64,000 bases of DNA from JBKQVT01 sp963804825 (GTDB lineage Bacteria; Planctomycetota; Planctomycetia; Pirellulales; Thermoguttaceae), in assembly GCA_963804825.1 (NCBI GenBank), contig CAWDRV010000002.1:1-64000 (forward strand), in the 5' to 3' direction. Of this stretch, positions 39,401 to 50,083 are shown piece after piece. Position 1 is the stretch's first letter. The number at the start of each line of letters is the position of its first letter. The notes under the pieces were generated by a model. That model saw only the letters and a program-made list of their open reading frames with translations, had not been told where the DNA came from and did no database searches. Both the position numbers and the translations under genes were made by a program.

Positions 39401-42144
39401 CGGTGACGATTGCCGCCGGGGCCAGATCAGCGACGTTCAGCGTCACGCTGCTGGACAACGGCCTGCGCACCGGCCCCCAGAGCGAGCAGATCACGGCCAC
39501 GGCCGGCGGGCTCCCCACGGCTACGGCCAACGTCGTGGTCAACGACGCCGACGTGGACCACTTCACCTTCACCACGATCGGCGGTCCGACAAACGGACGC
39601 CGTGCCGTTTTCGGTGACCGCCACCGCCTACGACATCAAGAACAACGTGATCGCCGTTTACAACAGCACGGTCTCGCTGACGGGCACGGGCGCGGCGGCG
39701 CGCTGGCGATCAGCCCGACGTCGGTCACGTTTGTTTCAGGGGTGTGGACCGGCAACGTCACCGTCAACGCGGTGGATCCCACCGTGATGCTGCACTTGAA
39801 CAACGGCGCGGGCATAACGTCCGCCAGCAACACGTTCGCGGTCCAGCCGGGCGCGGTGGCGACTCTCCAGTGGAGCACCATCGCTTCGCCCCAGACCCAG
39901 AACGTCCCCTTCTCGGTGACGTTGACGGCCAACGATGTCAACGGCTACACCGCAACCGGTGACAACGGTTCGGTCACCCTTTCCGGTCGGACCGGTGCGG
40001 GCAGTCCGAGCAGTCAGGTCCTCTTATTCCAGGACTCGAACAAGCACTACTTCCAAAGCGCGCTGAGTGCCATGGGGCTGACTTATACGAGTTACACCAC
40101 GGATAGTGCTTTTGAAACGGCACTGGCCGCCGCCAACCCAGCGACCACCCTCGCTATCGTCGATTCTGCAGGCAATACGCAGACATTCTCGGCAGTCCCG
40201 TCCTTCGTTAGCGCGGGAGGGGAGGTCATTTTTGAGTATTGGAACCTTGCAACCTCGTCGTCTCTGGCAGCGGCGTTCGGCGCAACCACGGTGTCAAGTT
40301 TCACGACCCCGCTGCCAGTTTATGACTGGGGCGGATCAACGCTCTTTACGGGGGTGACAAGCCCGCTCGCTTTTGCTGAGACGGGTTGGAACATCGACGG
40401 CGATTTGCTTCAGCCGACCGGATCCGGCGCGGCTGTCGCAGGCTTCCAGAGCACGGCAGCGGCCAACGAGGCGGCCCTCATTGTCGCCAACTCGGGTCGA
40501 ACGATTCTTGACGGCTTCCTCCTCGATGACGCGGTAACGGCGACCCAGGTCATCCAATTCGCGGAGAATGAAATCCAAGCGTTGCTTAACATTGCTGGTT
40601 CGCCGGTCCCAATGACGCCCACCACGGCCACCTTTGTCAACGGCGTCTGGACGGGCAGCGTGACGGTGACGCAGGCGGCCACCAACATGTACCTCCATGT
40701 GGACGACGGCAGCGGGCACACCGCCAACAGCAATACCTTCAATACCATCGCCCACGCCACCGCCGCCCCCGGCGCCCCCAGCCTGCTGCCGGTCAGCGAC
40801 ACCGGCGCAAGCCAGAGCGACGGTGTGACCAACCTCGACAACAGCGACGCGACGAAGACCCTTCAATTCAGCGTCCCCGGCGCCACGCCCGGAGCGACGG
40901 TGACCATCTACGCCGACGGGATCGCCTTGGGCAGCGCCGTGGCGACGGACTCGACTACGGTCGTCACCACGACCCCTTCGCCCGCGCTTACGCTGGCCGA
41001 CGGGAGCCACGTGATCACCGCTCGGCAGACGGTCTTTGGAGAGGCCGAGTCCGGCGACTCCGCTCCTGGGACGATTACCGTTGACACGGTGGCCCCCAGG
41101 GCGACGGCCAACCTCCTGGTAACCGGCGCCGGCGCGCCGACGCTTACCGGCACCGTAGATGACCCGACTGCCGCCGTCGAAGTCAGCGTCGATGGCCAGG
41201 CGTATTGGGCCGTCAATCACGGCGATGGAACTTGGACCCTCCCCGCCGGTACGATTCTAGCGCCGCTGGCCGCAGGTGCGTATGACGTGCAAGTCACCGC
41301 CACGGACGCCGCGGGCAACGTGGGCCACAGCGACGTTCCGTCTGTGCAATTCGACCTGGGAACGGGATCGGTTGACTTGGGCGGCGCCACAAGCACCGTC
41401 AACAATGTCACGCTCTTAAGCGGCACCTTGATCCTGTCCGGCGTCAACAGCTACAAGGGCGGCACGACCGTCTCCGCCGGGACCCTCGTGCTGACCAGCC
41501 CGGACGCGCTGCCCCGCAACAGCATCATCACCATCGGCAGCGGCGGCAGAGTGGTCCTGGGCGCCCTGGGCGGCAAGGCAACCGGCGCGTTAGCCGGCGC
41601 GTCAACGGTCATGGCAATCCATATCATGGCCGCCTCTGCCGCCAGCACGACGAGCACGGCGATCGCGGCGGGCACAAACGTCGAGATGGCGACGTTGGCC
41701 GGCAGCGCGGCAGCAACGCTCGACCCCGAGATGCCCGCCGACAGTGCGGACATGTTCCTCAGCAGCGTCAACAGCAGCCCCCTGCCTGCAATTTCGGTTG
41801 TCCCAACGGCCGAGCCTTTCGTGGGGGAGGTTGTTTCCCCGCCGGTTTCCCAGGAACAGCCGCGTTCTGTGCCGTTGCTCCTGGGTGCGGCGAGGCTTTC
41901 TTTCGATAGGATTGAGGAAACGACCGTCGCGAACGTGAAAGCCGACGGCGGCGCCCTCTCCATGACGGTCGAGCAGGCTCACGTCCTTGATGCGGTGTTG
42001 CAGGCGCGCGAGGTCGGGCCGACCCGAATCAGGACGCTGAACGATTTGGGGTTGGCCCATGATCGCAGCAGGCGCCATCCGGTCCGAAAGCACGAAACGC
42101 CGGAAGAGCTTGCGGATGCGGCCTTGGCTTTGTTAGTGCTCTAG
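36304..42144 (+). CDS. C-terminal part of the LEPR-XLL/sedolisin protein
   Basis: A long open frame to TAG 42144. Before about 36890 several short stretches are read in the wrong frame (changes near 36530, 36585, 36700, 36820, 36880), and again between 39590 and 39705. In order: Ig-like repeats; a pre-peptidase-like region with DRDDYAFFVQAGQTIGAV and DVDSYTVNLTGKAGHLVDIV (about 37160-38280) and DPDCYQVVLTAGQG (38390); Calx-beta-like repeats; an alpha/beta domain at 40010-40600 (SQVLLFQDSNKHYFQSALSA; GGEVIFEYWNLA; DWGGSTLFTGV); a bacterial Ig-like repeat (TLTGTVDDPTAAVEVSVDGQ); one beta-strand repeat (GVNSYKGGTTVSAGTLVLTS); and a non-hydrophobic C-terminus ending LLVL. There is no PEP-CTERM anchor, so it is presumably released or non-covalently held. 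Confidence 0.8.
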   Translation: MPPVRPRQTFSVTLLDNGLRTGPQAEQITATAGGLPTATANVVVNDADVDHFTFTTIGSPKLVGLAFSVTAQAYDTLEQPHHGLQRHGDADGHGHGRWRWRSARRRSPSPPAYGRATSRSAPWIPARRSSSTSGSGATGTSNAFTVKSQLQVASTTPAPGGMFTLPGPFTYTSRSASRSLRPRSRPVPWSLSGISGATVTGVTLLPGNTTAQFTLGGITAEGTLTASIAAGAVTDQYGFPIAAFSATYVADQANPIQPASFVSLAPAGGLVFESQGNSATLFGATDRDDYAFFVQAGQTIGAVATPMNSGVALTLALGSGTPVTGAAGQAVVLEPQDISADGIQTLHVSGSGATGFTLNIYRNAALESPAGSSNQMSIDSSAIVLPSNPWISTQGTRYAAVGTSAPVLGQTSGQITTTFANNNSQAGNMFDVTTFANAITITSLDLNLSSGTYTILLYIKAGTYVGYDTTPSAWTEVASGSVTSAGAGLPSLFTVPNIQLAANTVTGFYVTTTSSGMNYTNGSNTYSNSDLQLTLGIGKGYPFGSTFSPRTWNGTINYTVRKAPGIPDVDSYTVNLTGKAGHLVDIVLAGQQGVNFLGESLQLLGTDGTTVLATGVPNPVASGTTVTNYNLGILDFLVPTDGVYTVRLTSTTTQGSYAIVVADSLLFDSEPNNLLTNPLRTLAVGRPALGYVSASDPDCYQVVLTAGQGITATTATPFDNSSGLPGNLLVPELELYSPSGAVVATNQGGAADGHNALLSYTAPVAGTYTIEVLAAAQQGEYILGLAGLSIAVPANATKGDPPVTASVNIPAPLAGDLTISLTSSDPSRATVPASVTISAGQTSAPLPITIIDDGLLDGPEAVVITGTAAGYATTTATITIHDNQTATLSMTLPLTAHETDGTIIGTVTSGAAPARNITVQLTSSDTTRLTVPATVTLLAGQTSVNFTATLLDDHVIESGPTPVTVTSHVENWTDGARTISIVDDDRTMTVALPASGWEGQTLSGTVQLGGTLTTPLTVSLSSSDITQLTVPATVTIAAGARSATFSVTLLDNGLRTGPQSEQITATAGGLPTATANVVVNDADVDHFTFTTIGGPTNGRRAVFGDRHRLRHQEQRDRRLQQHGLADGHGRGGALAISPTSVTFVSGVWTGNVTVNAVDPTVMLHLNNGAGITSASNTFAVQPGAVATLQWSTIASPQTQNVPFSVTLTANDVNGYTATGDNGSVTLSGRTGAGSPSSQVLLFQDSNKHYFQSALSAMGLTYTSYTTDSAFETALAAANPATTLAIVDSAGNTQTFSAVPSFVSAGGEVIFEYWNLATSSSLAAAFGATTVSSFTTPLPVYDWGGSTLFTGVTSPLAFAETGWNIDGDLLQPTGSGAAVAGFQSTAAANEAALIVANSGRTILDGFLLDDAVTATQVIQFAENEIQALLNIAGSPVPMTPTTATFVNGVWTGSVTVTQAATNMYLHVDDGSGHTANSNTFNTIAHATAAPGAPSLLPVSDTGASQSDGVTNLDNSDATKTLQFSVPGATPGATVTIYADGIALGSAVATDSTTVVTTTPSPALTLADGSHVITARQTVFGEAESGDSAPGTITVDTVAPRATANLLVTGAGAPTLTGTVDDPTAAVEVSVDGQAYWAVNHGDGTWTLPAGTILAPLAAGAYDVQVTATDAAGNVGHSDVPSVQFDLGTGSVDLGGATSTVNNVTLLSGTLILSGVNSYKGGTTVSAGTLVLTSPDALPRNSIITIGSGGRVVLGALGGKATGALAGASTVMAIHIMAASAASTTSTAIAAGTNVEMATLAGSAAATLDPEMPADSADMFLSSVNSSPLPAISVVPTAEPFVGEVVSPPVSQEQPRSVPLLLGAARLSFDRIEETTVANVKADGGALSMTVEQAHVLDAVLQAREVGPTRIRTLNDLGLAHDRSRRHPVRKHETPEELADAALALLVL
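38995..39577 (+). repeat. Long internal duplication, copy 2
   Basis: Second copy of the 580-bp block, unbroken in reading frame. It serves as the reference for the damage in copy 1. Confidence 0.85.
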
Positions 42145-42918
42145 CCGGCCGGGCGAGAGCGGCCCGACGGAGGTAGTTTGACCGCAGGGTTCCCAACCGA
42201 AAAAAATCTAACAATTGCGCATCAAAGTATTATACAATTGCGGCAGACTTCTCGGCGGCACAAAGCCCCCCTCACACGTACTAGTCGCAGACGGCCAGCG
42301 TCCAGGCCCCGAACAGCACCGAGACCGGACTGCACCGTTGGCGAAGCGATTTTGATCCATGGTCCACGATGTAAGTCGTTTATTGGAAATATGTTGCGAT
42401 TTCACATCCGGCAATGCCCGCTGGCTTGCCGCCGCCGGATTGGATCGAACGGTTGCCGCAACGCCCGGGGGGGGCGTCGGCGAAATGCGGTCCGTCGCCA
42501 ACCGTTTCTCGCCGACGAAATAAACAGAACTCCGATGTTTGAGGCCCTCTTGGAGGACCGTGGGATGTGAAGTGCCGTAAGGAGTAGTTATAATGCTGTC
42601 GGCGTTGTTTCTTAAAACCTAATACCATTCATTCAAGCACTGACAGCGGTGCTGGCACTGCAACTTTCTAGGATCGTAGCTGCCAGCCGCCCCAACCTTG
42701 GGAAAGGAGCCGCTGCTGCCAATGCTTACTTGAACGGAAGTGCGGCAAAACCAGGTTAGTTGATCTGATCGCCATATGCCGTCGTCATGCGGGGAGTGGG
42801 GCAGCCCCGGCTACTCGCGCATTTCTTCCTCAACTTGTCCTCGTCTTTTCGTTTTCTTGCGTTCGGTGTTGGAATTGATGCTGTTTTCTTACTCTGGAGA
42901 GAAATGAAGAGGGATACC
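42145..42918. other. Intergenic region and leader before the giant gene
   Basis: No gene supported. An AT-rich island holds a direct repeat ACAATTGCG (42211-42219 and 42234-42242). A TATAAT at 42589-42594 lacks a good -35. At about 42700-42760 the strand can form stacked stems: CCCA/TGGG, then CCGC ... ACTT-GAACGG-AAGT-GCGG, with a TGCCAATG between them; that 8-mer also occurs in the leaders at 5720 and 30331. It is probably a structured 5' leader. Confidence 0.4.
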
Positions 42919-44511
42919 ATGAATCACAAACGGACGCTGTTGGTCGTCGTGGTCCTTGCCCAAGTGTTGGCATTCGCTGTGTTGGCGTCATCGGCTCAGG
43001 CCGCGACGTATTACTGGGACACTTCCAGCAGTTCGGGGCTCCAGGCCGGCAACGGCACTTGGGGCGTCAACAGCTATTGGGCCACCGATACCAACGGCGA
43101 CGCCCGCACGAGTTGGGTCGCGGGCAGCAGCGCCGACTTTTATGCGAGCGGCACTTCGACCGTCACCGTCAGCGGCTTGGTGAGCGTCGGCGGTATCACC
43201 TTCGCCGGCACCGGATACACCCTCACCGGCGGCACGCTCAGCGTGGTCAGCGGCAGCACCATCACCGCCAACCAAAACGCCATCATCAACTCGGCAATCG
43301 GGGACAACGGCAGCATCATCGTGGCCGGCAGTGCCACGCTGACCGTCGGCGGCATCATCAGTGGCAATGGCGGCAGCGTGACGGAGAATGGCACCGGCGT
43401 GCTGGTTCTGTCCGGGTCCAATACCTACACCGGCGGCACGACGCTTACCGCCGGGCGTCTCAACATCAACAACGCTTCCGCCCTGGGCACGGGGACTTTC
43501 ACCATCTCCGGGGGCACGATCGGCAACACGGGCGGCGCGGCGATCACGCTTTCGACCAACAATGCCCAGACTTGGGGCGGCGATTTCACGTTCGCCGGCA
43601 CCAACGACCTCAATCTCGGCGCCGGCGCCGTCACGATGAGCAGCAGCCGCACCGTGACGGTCGCGTCCAATAACCTGACCGTCGGCGGCGTGATCAGCGG
43701 CAGCGGCTACAGCCTCACGAAGGCGGGCACGGGCACGCTGGTCCTCGCGGGCGCGGACACGTACACCGGGGGGACGACGATCAGCGGGGGCACGCTGCTG
43801 CTGAACAACGCGGCCGCCGTGCAAGGCAGCACGGTGACGGTCAGCACCAGCAACGGCCTCGGTTTCGGGACGGGCATTACGACGTTCACGTTGGGCGGCC
43901 TGGCGGGCAGCAGCAGCTTTGCCCTGGCGGACAGCACCGGCGCGGGCGTGGCGGTTCAGATTGGGAACAACAACGCGAGCACGAGCTATTCGGGGGTTCT
44001 CAGCGGCAGCGGCAGCCTGACGAAGATCGGCACGGGGGCGCTGACGCTCGCGGGCGCGGACACGTACACGGGGGGAACGACGATCGGCGGGGGCACGCTG
44101 CAACTGGGCAATGCCGCGGCCTTGGGTCCGACCAGCGACAATCTGGCGGTTTCCGGCGGGGCCACGCTCGACCTGCACGGCTACAGCCTCGGCGTGGGCG
44201 CGCTCTCCGGGGCGGGGACCATCAACAACCTTTCGGGATCGAGCACGTACACGCTGACCGTGGGCAACGGCAACGCCAGCGGCACGTTCTCCGGCGCCAT
44301 AAAGAACACGACCGGCGCGATCGCCTTGGCGAAGACCGGCACGGGCACGCTGGCCCTCGGGGGTTCCGACACGTACACCGGCGGCACGACGCTTACCGCC
44401 GGGCAGCTCAATATTAATAGCGCCTCTGCCCTGGGCACGGGTCTGTTCACGATTTCCGGGGGCACGATCGGCAACACGAGCGGCGCGGCGATCACGCTTT
44501 CCACCAACAAC
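42919..44511 (+). CDS. Giant beta-helix PEP-CTERM protein, part 1 (signal peptide and first repeats)
   Basis: ATG 42919 (MNHKRTLLVVVVLAQVLAFA, signal peptide ending AQA) with AGAGGG upstream; an in-frame ATG at 42904 with GGAGAG upstream is the alternative. The mature chain starts TYYWDTSSSSGLQAGNGTWG, the same N-terminal module as the gene at 23420. Then come strand repeats such as GVLVLSGSNTYTGGTTLTAG, LNINNASALGTGTFTISGGT and SYSGVLSGSGSLTKIGTGAL. The frame ends at 44512, where one extra T (AACAACTGCGCAGACC) has been inserted; sister repeats at 45361 and 46832 read AACAACGCGCAGACC. This is the first of the pieces of one 20.2-kb gene ending at 63111. Confidence 0.88.
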
Positions 44512-45861
44512 TGCGCAGACCTGGGGCGGCGATTTCACGTTCGCCGGCACGAACGACCTGAATCTCGGCACGGGCGCCGTCGCGATGAGCAGCAGCCGGA
44601 CCGTGACGGTCGCGTCCAACAACCTGACGGTCGGCGGCGTGATCAGCGGCAGCGGCTACAGCCTCACGAAGGCGGGCGCGGGCACGCTGACGCTCACCGG
44701 CTCCGACACGTATACCGGCGCGACCATCGTCAGCGCCGGCACCTTGCAGATCGGCGCCGGCGGCGCCGCCGGCTCGATCAACGGCACCAGCGGCGTGACC
44801 GACAACGGCGTCCTGGCCTTCAGCCGTTCCGATAGTGTAACCTTCAGCAAGGTCATCAGCGGCAGCGGCGACGTGACGATGCTCGGTCCCGGCACGCTCA
44901 TCCTCAGCGCCTCGGACACCTACACCGGCGGCACGACGGTCGGCGGCGGCATCCTGCAACTCGGCAACGCCGCCGCACTCGGATCGAGCAGCGGCGCCGC
45001 GGCGGTTTCCGGCGGGGCCACACTCGACCTGCACGGCTACAGCCTTGGCGTGGGCGCGCTGTCCGGCGCGGGGACCATCAACAACCTTTCGGGATCGAGC
45101 ACGTACACGCTGACCGTGGGCAACGGCAACGCCAGCGGCACGTTCTCCGGCGCCATCAAGAACACGACCGGCGCGATCGCCTTGACGAAGACCGGCACGG
45201 GCACGCTGGCCCTCGGGGGTTCCGACACGTACACCGGCGGCACGACGCTTACCGCCGGGCAGCTCAATATTAATAGCGCCTCTGCCCTGGGCACGGGTCT
45301 GTTCACGATTTCCGGGGGCACGATCGGCAACACGAGCGGCGCGGCGATCACGCTTTCCACCAACAACGCGCAGACCTGGGGCGGCGATTTCACGTTCGCC
45401 GGCACGAACGACCTGAATCTCGGCACGGGCGCCGTCGCGATGAGCAGCAGCCGGACCGTGACGGTCGCGTCCAACAACCTGACGGTTGGCGGCGTGATCA
45501 GCGGCAGCGGCTACAGCCTCACGAAGGCGGGCGCGGGCACGCTGACGCTCACCGGCTCCGACACGTATACCGGCACCACCACCATCAGCGGCGGCACCCT
45601 GCAGATCGGCGCCGGCGGCGCTGCCGGCTCGATCAACGGCACCAGCGGCGTGACCGACAACGGCGTCCTGGCCTTCAGCCGTTCCGATAGTGTAACCTTC
45701 AGCAAGGTCATCAGCGGCAGCGGCGACGTGACGATGCTCGGTCCCGGCACGCTCATCCTCAGCGCCTCGGACACCTACACCGGCGGCACGACGGTCGGCG
45801 GCGGCATCCTGCAACTCGGCAACGCCGCCGCACTCGGATCGAGCAGCGGCGCCGCGGCGGT
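44151..45861 (+). repeat. Tandem duplication, 855-bp unit, two copies
   Basis: 44151-45006 and 45007-45861 are nearly identical and in register. The first copy is 856 bp only because of the extra T at 44512. A third, shorter partner of the same block lies at about 46480-47030. The unit is 285 codons, a whole number, so copy gain keeps the frame. Confidence 0.85.
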
Positions 45862-48800
45862 TTCCGGCGGGGCCACACTCGACCTGCACGGCTACAGCCT
45901 TGGCGTGGGCGGGCTCTCCGGCGGCGGCCTGATCGACAATCGCTCCGGCACGGGCACCTACACGTTGACGGTGGGCAACGGCAACGCCAGCAGCACCTTC
46001 TCCGGGACGATTCAAGACACGTCCGGCACGATCGCCCTGACGAAGACCGGCACGGGCACGCTGGTCCTCGCGGGCGCGGACACGTACATCGGCGGGACGA
46101 CGATCAGCGGGGGCACGCTGCTGCTGAACAACGCGGCCGCCGTGCAACGCAGCACGGTGACGGTCAGCACCAGCAACGGCCTCGGTTTTGGGACGGGCAT
46201 TACGACGTTCACGTTGGGCGGCCTGGCGGGCAGCAGCAGCTTTGCCCTGGCGGACAGCACCGGTGCGGGCGTGGCCGTTCAGGTTGGGAACAACAACGCG
46301 AGCACGAGCTATTCGGGGGTCCTCAGCGGCAGCGGCAGCCTGACGAAGATCGGCACGGGGGTGCTGACGCTCGCGGGCGCGGACACGTACACCGGGGGGA
46401 CGACGATCGGCGGGGGCACGCTGCAACTGGGCAACGCGGCGGCCTTGGGTCCGACCAGCGACAATCTGGCGGTTTCCGGCGGGGCCACGCTCGACCTGCA
46501 CGGCTACAGCCTCGGCGTGGGCGCGCTCTCCGGGGCGGGGACCATCAACAACCTTTCGGGATCGAGCACGTACACGCTGACCGTGGGCAACGGCAACGCC
46601 AGCAGCACGTTCTCCGGCGCCATCAAGAACACGACCGGCGCGATCGCCTTGGCGAAGACCGGCACGGGCACGCTGGCCCTCGGGGGTTCCGACACGTACA
46701 CCGGCGGCACGACGCTTACCGCCGGGCAGCTCAATATTAATAGCGCCTCTGCCCTGGGCACGGGTCTGTTCACGATTTCCGGGGGCACGATCGGCAACAC
46801 GAGCGGCGCGGCGATCACGCTTTCCACCAACAACGCGCAGACCTGGGGCGGCGATTTCACGTTCGCCGGCACGAACGACCTGAATCTCGGCACGGGCGCC
46901 GTCGCGATGAGCAGCAGCCGGACCGTGACGGTCGCGTCCAACAACCTGACGGTCGGCGGCGTGGTCAGCGGCAGCGGCTACAGCCTCACGAAGGCGGGCG
47001 CGGGCACGCTGACCCTGGCCGGCGCCGACACCTACACGGGCGGCACGACGATCGGCGGGGGCACGCTGCAACTGGGCAATGCCGCGGCCTTGGGCCCGAC
47101 GAGCGACAATCTGACGGTTTCCAGCGGGGCTACACTCGACCTGCACGGCTATAGCCTCGGCGTGGGCGGGCTCTCCGGCGGCGGCCTGATTGACAATCGC
47201 TCCGGCACGGGCGTCTACACGCTGACCGTGGGCAACGGCAACGCCAGCAGCACCTTCTCTGGGACGATTCAAGACACGTTCGGCACGATCGCCCTGACGA
47301 AGACCGGCACGGGGACGTTGACGCTGGCCGGCGCCGACACGTACATCGGCGGGACGACGATCAGCGGGGGCACGCTGCTGTTGAACAACGCGGCCGCGGT
47401 GCAAGACAGCACGGTGACGGTGAGCACCAGCAACGGTCTTCGCTTTGGGACGGGCATTACGACGTTCACGTTGGGCGGCTTGGCGGGCAGCAGCAGCTTT
47501 GTCCTGGCGGACAGCACCGGCGCGGGCGTGGCCGTTCAGGTTGGGAACAACAACGCGAGCACGAGCTATTCGGGGGTTCTCAGCGGCAGCGGCAGCCTGA
47601 CGAAGATCGGCACGGGGGTGCTGACGCTCGCGGGCGCGGACACGTACACGGGGGGAACGACGATCGGCGGGGGCACGCTGCAACTGGGCAATGCCGCGGC
47701 CTTGGGCCCGACGAGCGACAATCTGACGGTTTCCAGCGGGGCCACGCTCGACCTGCACGGCTATAGCCTCGGCGTGGGCGGGCTCTCCGGCGGCGGCCTG
47801 ATCGACAATCGCTCCGGCACGGGCGTCTACACGCTGACCGTGGGCAACGGCAACGCCAGCGGCACGTTCTCCGGGACGATTCAAGACACGTCCGGCACGA
47901 TCGCCCTGACGAAGACCGGCACGGGCACGTTGACTTTGGCCGGCGCGGACATGTACATCGGCGGCACGACGATCAGCGGGGGCACGCTGCTGTTGAACAA
48001 CGCGGCCGCGGTGCAAGACAGCACGGTGACGGTGAGCACCAGCAACGGTCTTCGCTTTGGGACGGGCATTACGACGTTCACGTTGGGCGGCCTGGCGGGC
48101 AGCAGCAGCTTCGCCTTGGCCAATAGCACCGGTGCGGGCGTGGCGGTTCAGGTTGGGAACAACAACGCGAGCACGAGCTATTCGGGGGTCCTCAGCGGCA
48201 GCGGCAGCCTGACGAAGATCGGCACGGGGGTGCTGACGCTCGGGGCCGAGAATACGTACACCGGGGGCACGATTGTATCCGCCGGCACATTGGCCTTGAA
48301 CGTGGGAGGCCCGATAGGCACGGTGGCGCCCGGCTCGACTGTGACGGTCAACGCGGGGGCCGTGCTCCAGGCGAACCACACGGATGTCCTTGGATACAAC
48401 TACAATTCCAACAACGCGGCGAACCTGATCGTCAACGACGGCACGGTTTATGTGTCCAGCGGCTACCGCCTGACGCTCTCGAACACCGTCGTCATGACGG
48501 GCGGGACGCTCTCCTCGGGCACGGGCCATGGCGACGGGAGCGGCAATTACTCGCTTGACGGCCAGATCAATGCCACCTCCGATGCCAATGGCAACCCCGC
48601 CGTCATCAACGCCACGCAAATCGGCCTGCAGTTTTCGCCCAGCGTGTTCAACGTGACCCGCGGCCCGGCCAATCCGGCCTCTGACCTCATCATCAGTTCG
48701 GTGATTTCCAGTTGGTACGACGGCACGGGCCTGACGAAAACCGGCAACGGCATCTTGACCCTCAGCGGGAGCAACACGTACGACGGCGGCACGACCCTTT

Positions 48801-50083
48801 CCGCCGGGCAGCTCAACATCAACAACGCTTCCGCCTTGGGCACCGGGACGTTCACGATTTCCGGCGGCACGATCGGCAACAGCAGCGGCGCGGCGATCAC
48901 CCTTTCCACCAACAATGCGCAGGAATGGGACGGCAACTTCGCCTTTGTGGGTCCCAACGACCTCAACTTGGGCACGGGCCCGGTAGCCCTCGACGCCAGC
49001 ATAATCGTGACCGTTACGGCTGCCGATCTCACGGTCGGGGGACCAATCTCGGACGGCTACGAGTGCAACTGCTGCGGCCCCTACAGCTTAACCAAGGCCG
49101 GCGCGGGCACACTGACCCTCAGCGGCTCCAACTCCTTCGACGGCGGCATGTTCCTTACCGCCGGGCGGCTCAACATCAACAACGCTTCCGCCCTGGGCAC
49201 CGGAACGTTCACGATTTCCGGCGGCACGATCGGCAACACCAGCGGCCACGCGATCACCCTTTCCACCAACAACGCGCAGAGTTGGAACGGCGACTTCTAT
49301 TTTGTCGGTTCCAATGACCTGAATCTCGGCACGGGCACGGTGACCCTCGGCGGCAACCGCACCGTGACCGTCACCGCAGACGATCTCACTGTCGGGGGGC
49401 AGATCTCGGGCGGCTCCTACGGCTTAACCAAGGCCGGCGCCGGCACGCTGACGCTCACCGGCAGCAGCACTTACCGGGGTATTACGACGATCAATGGCGG
49501 GCTGCTGGCGGTCGATGGCTCGCTTCGCACCAGCGGCAGTGTGACAGTCAATAATACGGGGATCCTCGGCGGGACCGGCAGGGTGGGCAACGTCGTCGTC
49601 AATTCCGGCGGTACGGTGATGCCCGGCACCGGCGGCGAGGGCACCTTGTCGATGACGAGCTTGAGCCTCTCCACCGGGAGCGTGCTGGATTATGTCCTTG
49701 GAACCGGCACCGGCCATGACGGCTTCCTGGCGGTCAGCGGCCGCGTGAGTCTGCCCGGCAGCGGCGTCACGTTGAACCTTACCGACGGCGGCTTCCTGAC
49801 CGCCGGCACCTATCACCTGATGAGCTATGGGAGCTTATCGGGCACGCCCAGCGCGGCCTTCACCATCGGTGTTACGCCCCCGTCGGTGGCTGGCGACCAA
49901 TTCAGTTTCCAGACGGAGACCGGCAGCACCAATTACCTTGACCTGGTGATTCTTGCCACAACGACCAGCGGCGAGTGGATTGCGCCGGGCAGCGGAAGCT
50001 GGGCCATCGGAACCAATTGGGAAAACGGCTTCATCCCGACCAAGGAGGGAGACACGGCCACGTTCGGCACGAGCATCGGCACA
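44513..50083 (+). CDS. Giant beta-helix PEP-CTERM protein, part 2 (near-identical tandem repeats)
   Basis: An unbroken frame of about 1,850 codons made almost wholly of strand repeats. Three block types alternate: TLDLHGYSLGVGALSGAGTI; LTLSTNNAQTWGGDFTF-type blocks (about 280 residues per unit); and STVTVSTSNGLGFGTGITTF then TLGGLAGSSSFALADSTGAG. Several copies are almost identical in DNA, showing recent duplication. From 48240 on the repeats are more diverse, including VLQANHTDVLGYNYNSNNAA and a Cys pair in GYECNCCGPYS. The frame is lost at about 50082, where GGCACAATGCGG lacks one A relative to the expected GGCAACAATGCGG; the next part continues with GNRTLSGLTFNNTLGGSYTI. It is expected to form a very long beta-helix on the cell surface. 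Confidence 0.88.
47091..48240 (+). repeat. Tandem duplication, 612-bp unit
   Basis: TGGGCCCGACGAGCGACAAT at 47091 recurs at 47703 and similarity continues to about 48240 (second copy not full length). The unit is 204 codons. Related copies of its second half lie at 43725 and 46060. Confidence 0.8.

Noticed and set aside
42145..42600. Short genes in the gap before the giant gene
   Set aside because: Frames such as 42178-42570 have no ribosome site, odd composition and no recognisable motif.
44151..48240. CRISPR-like regular repeats
   Set aside because: Units are hundreds of bases long, code for protein in one frame, and have no spacers.
44492..48619. Minus-strand open frame of 1375 codons opposite the giant gene
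   Set aside because: Same shadow effect: it repeats RDRAGRV-type strings in step with the plus-strand repeats. Composition is unlike a real protein.
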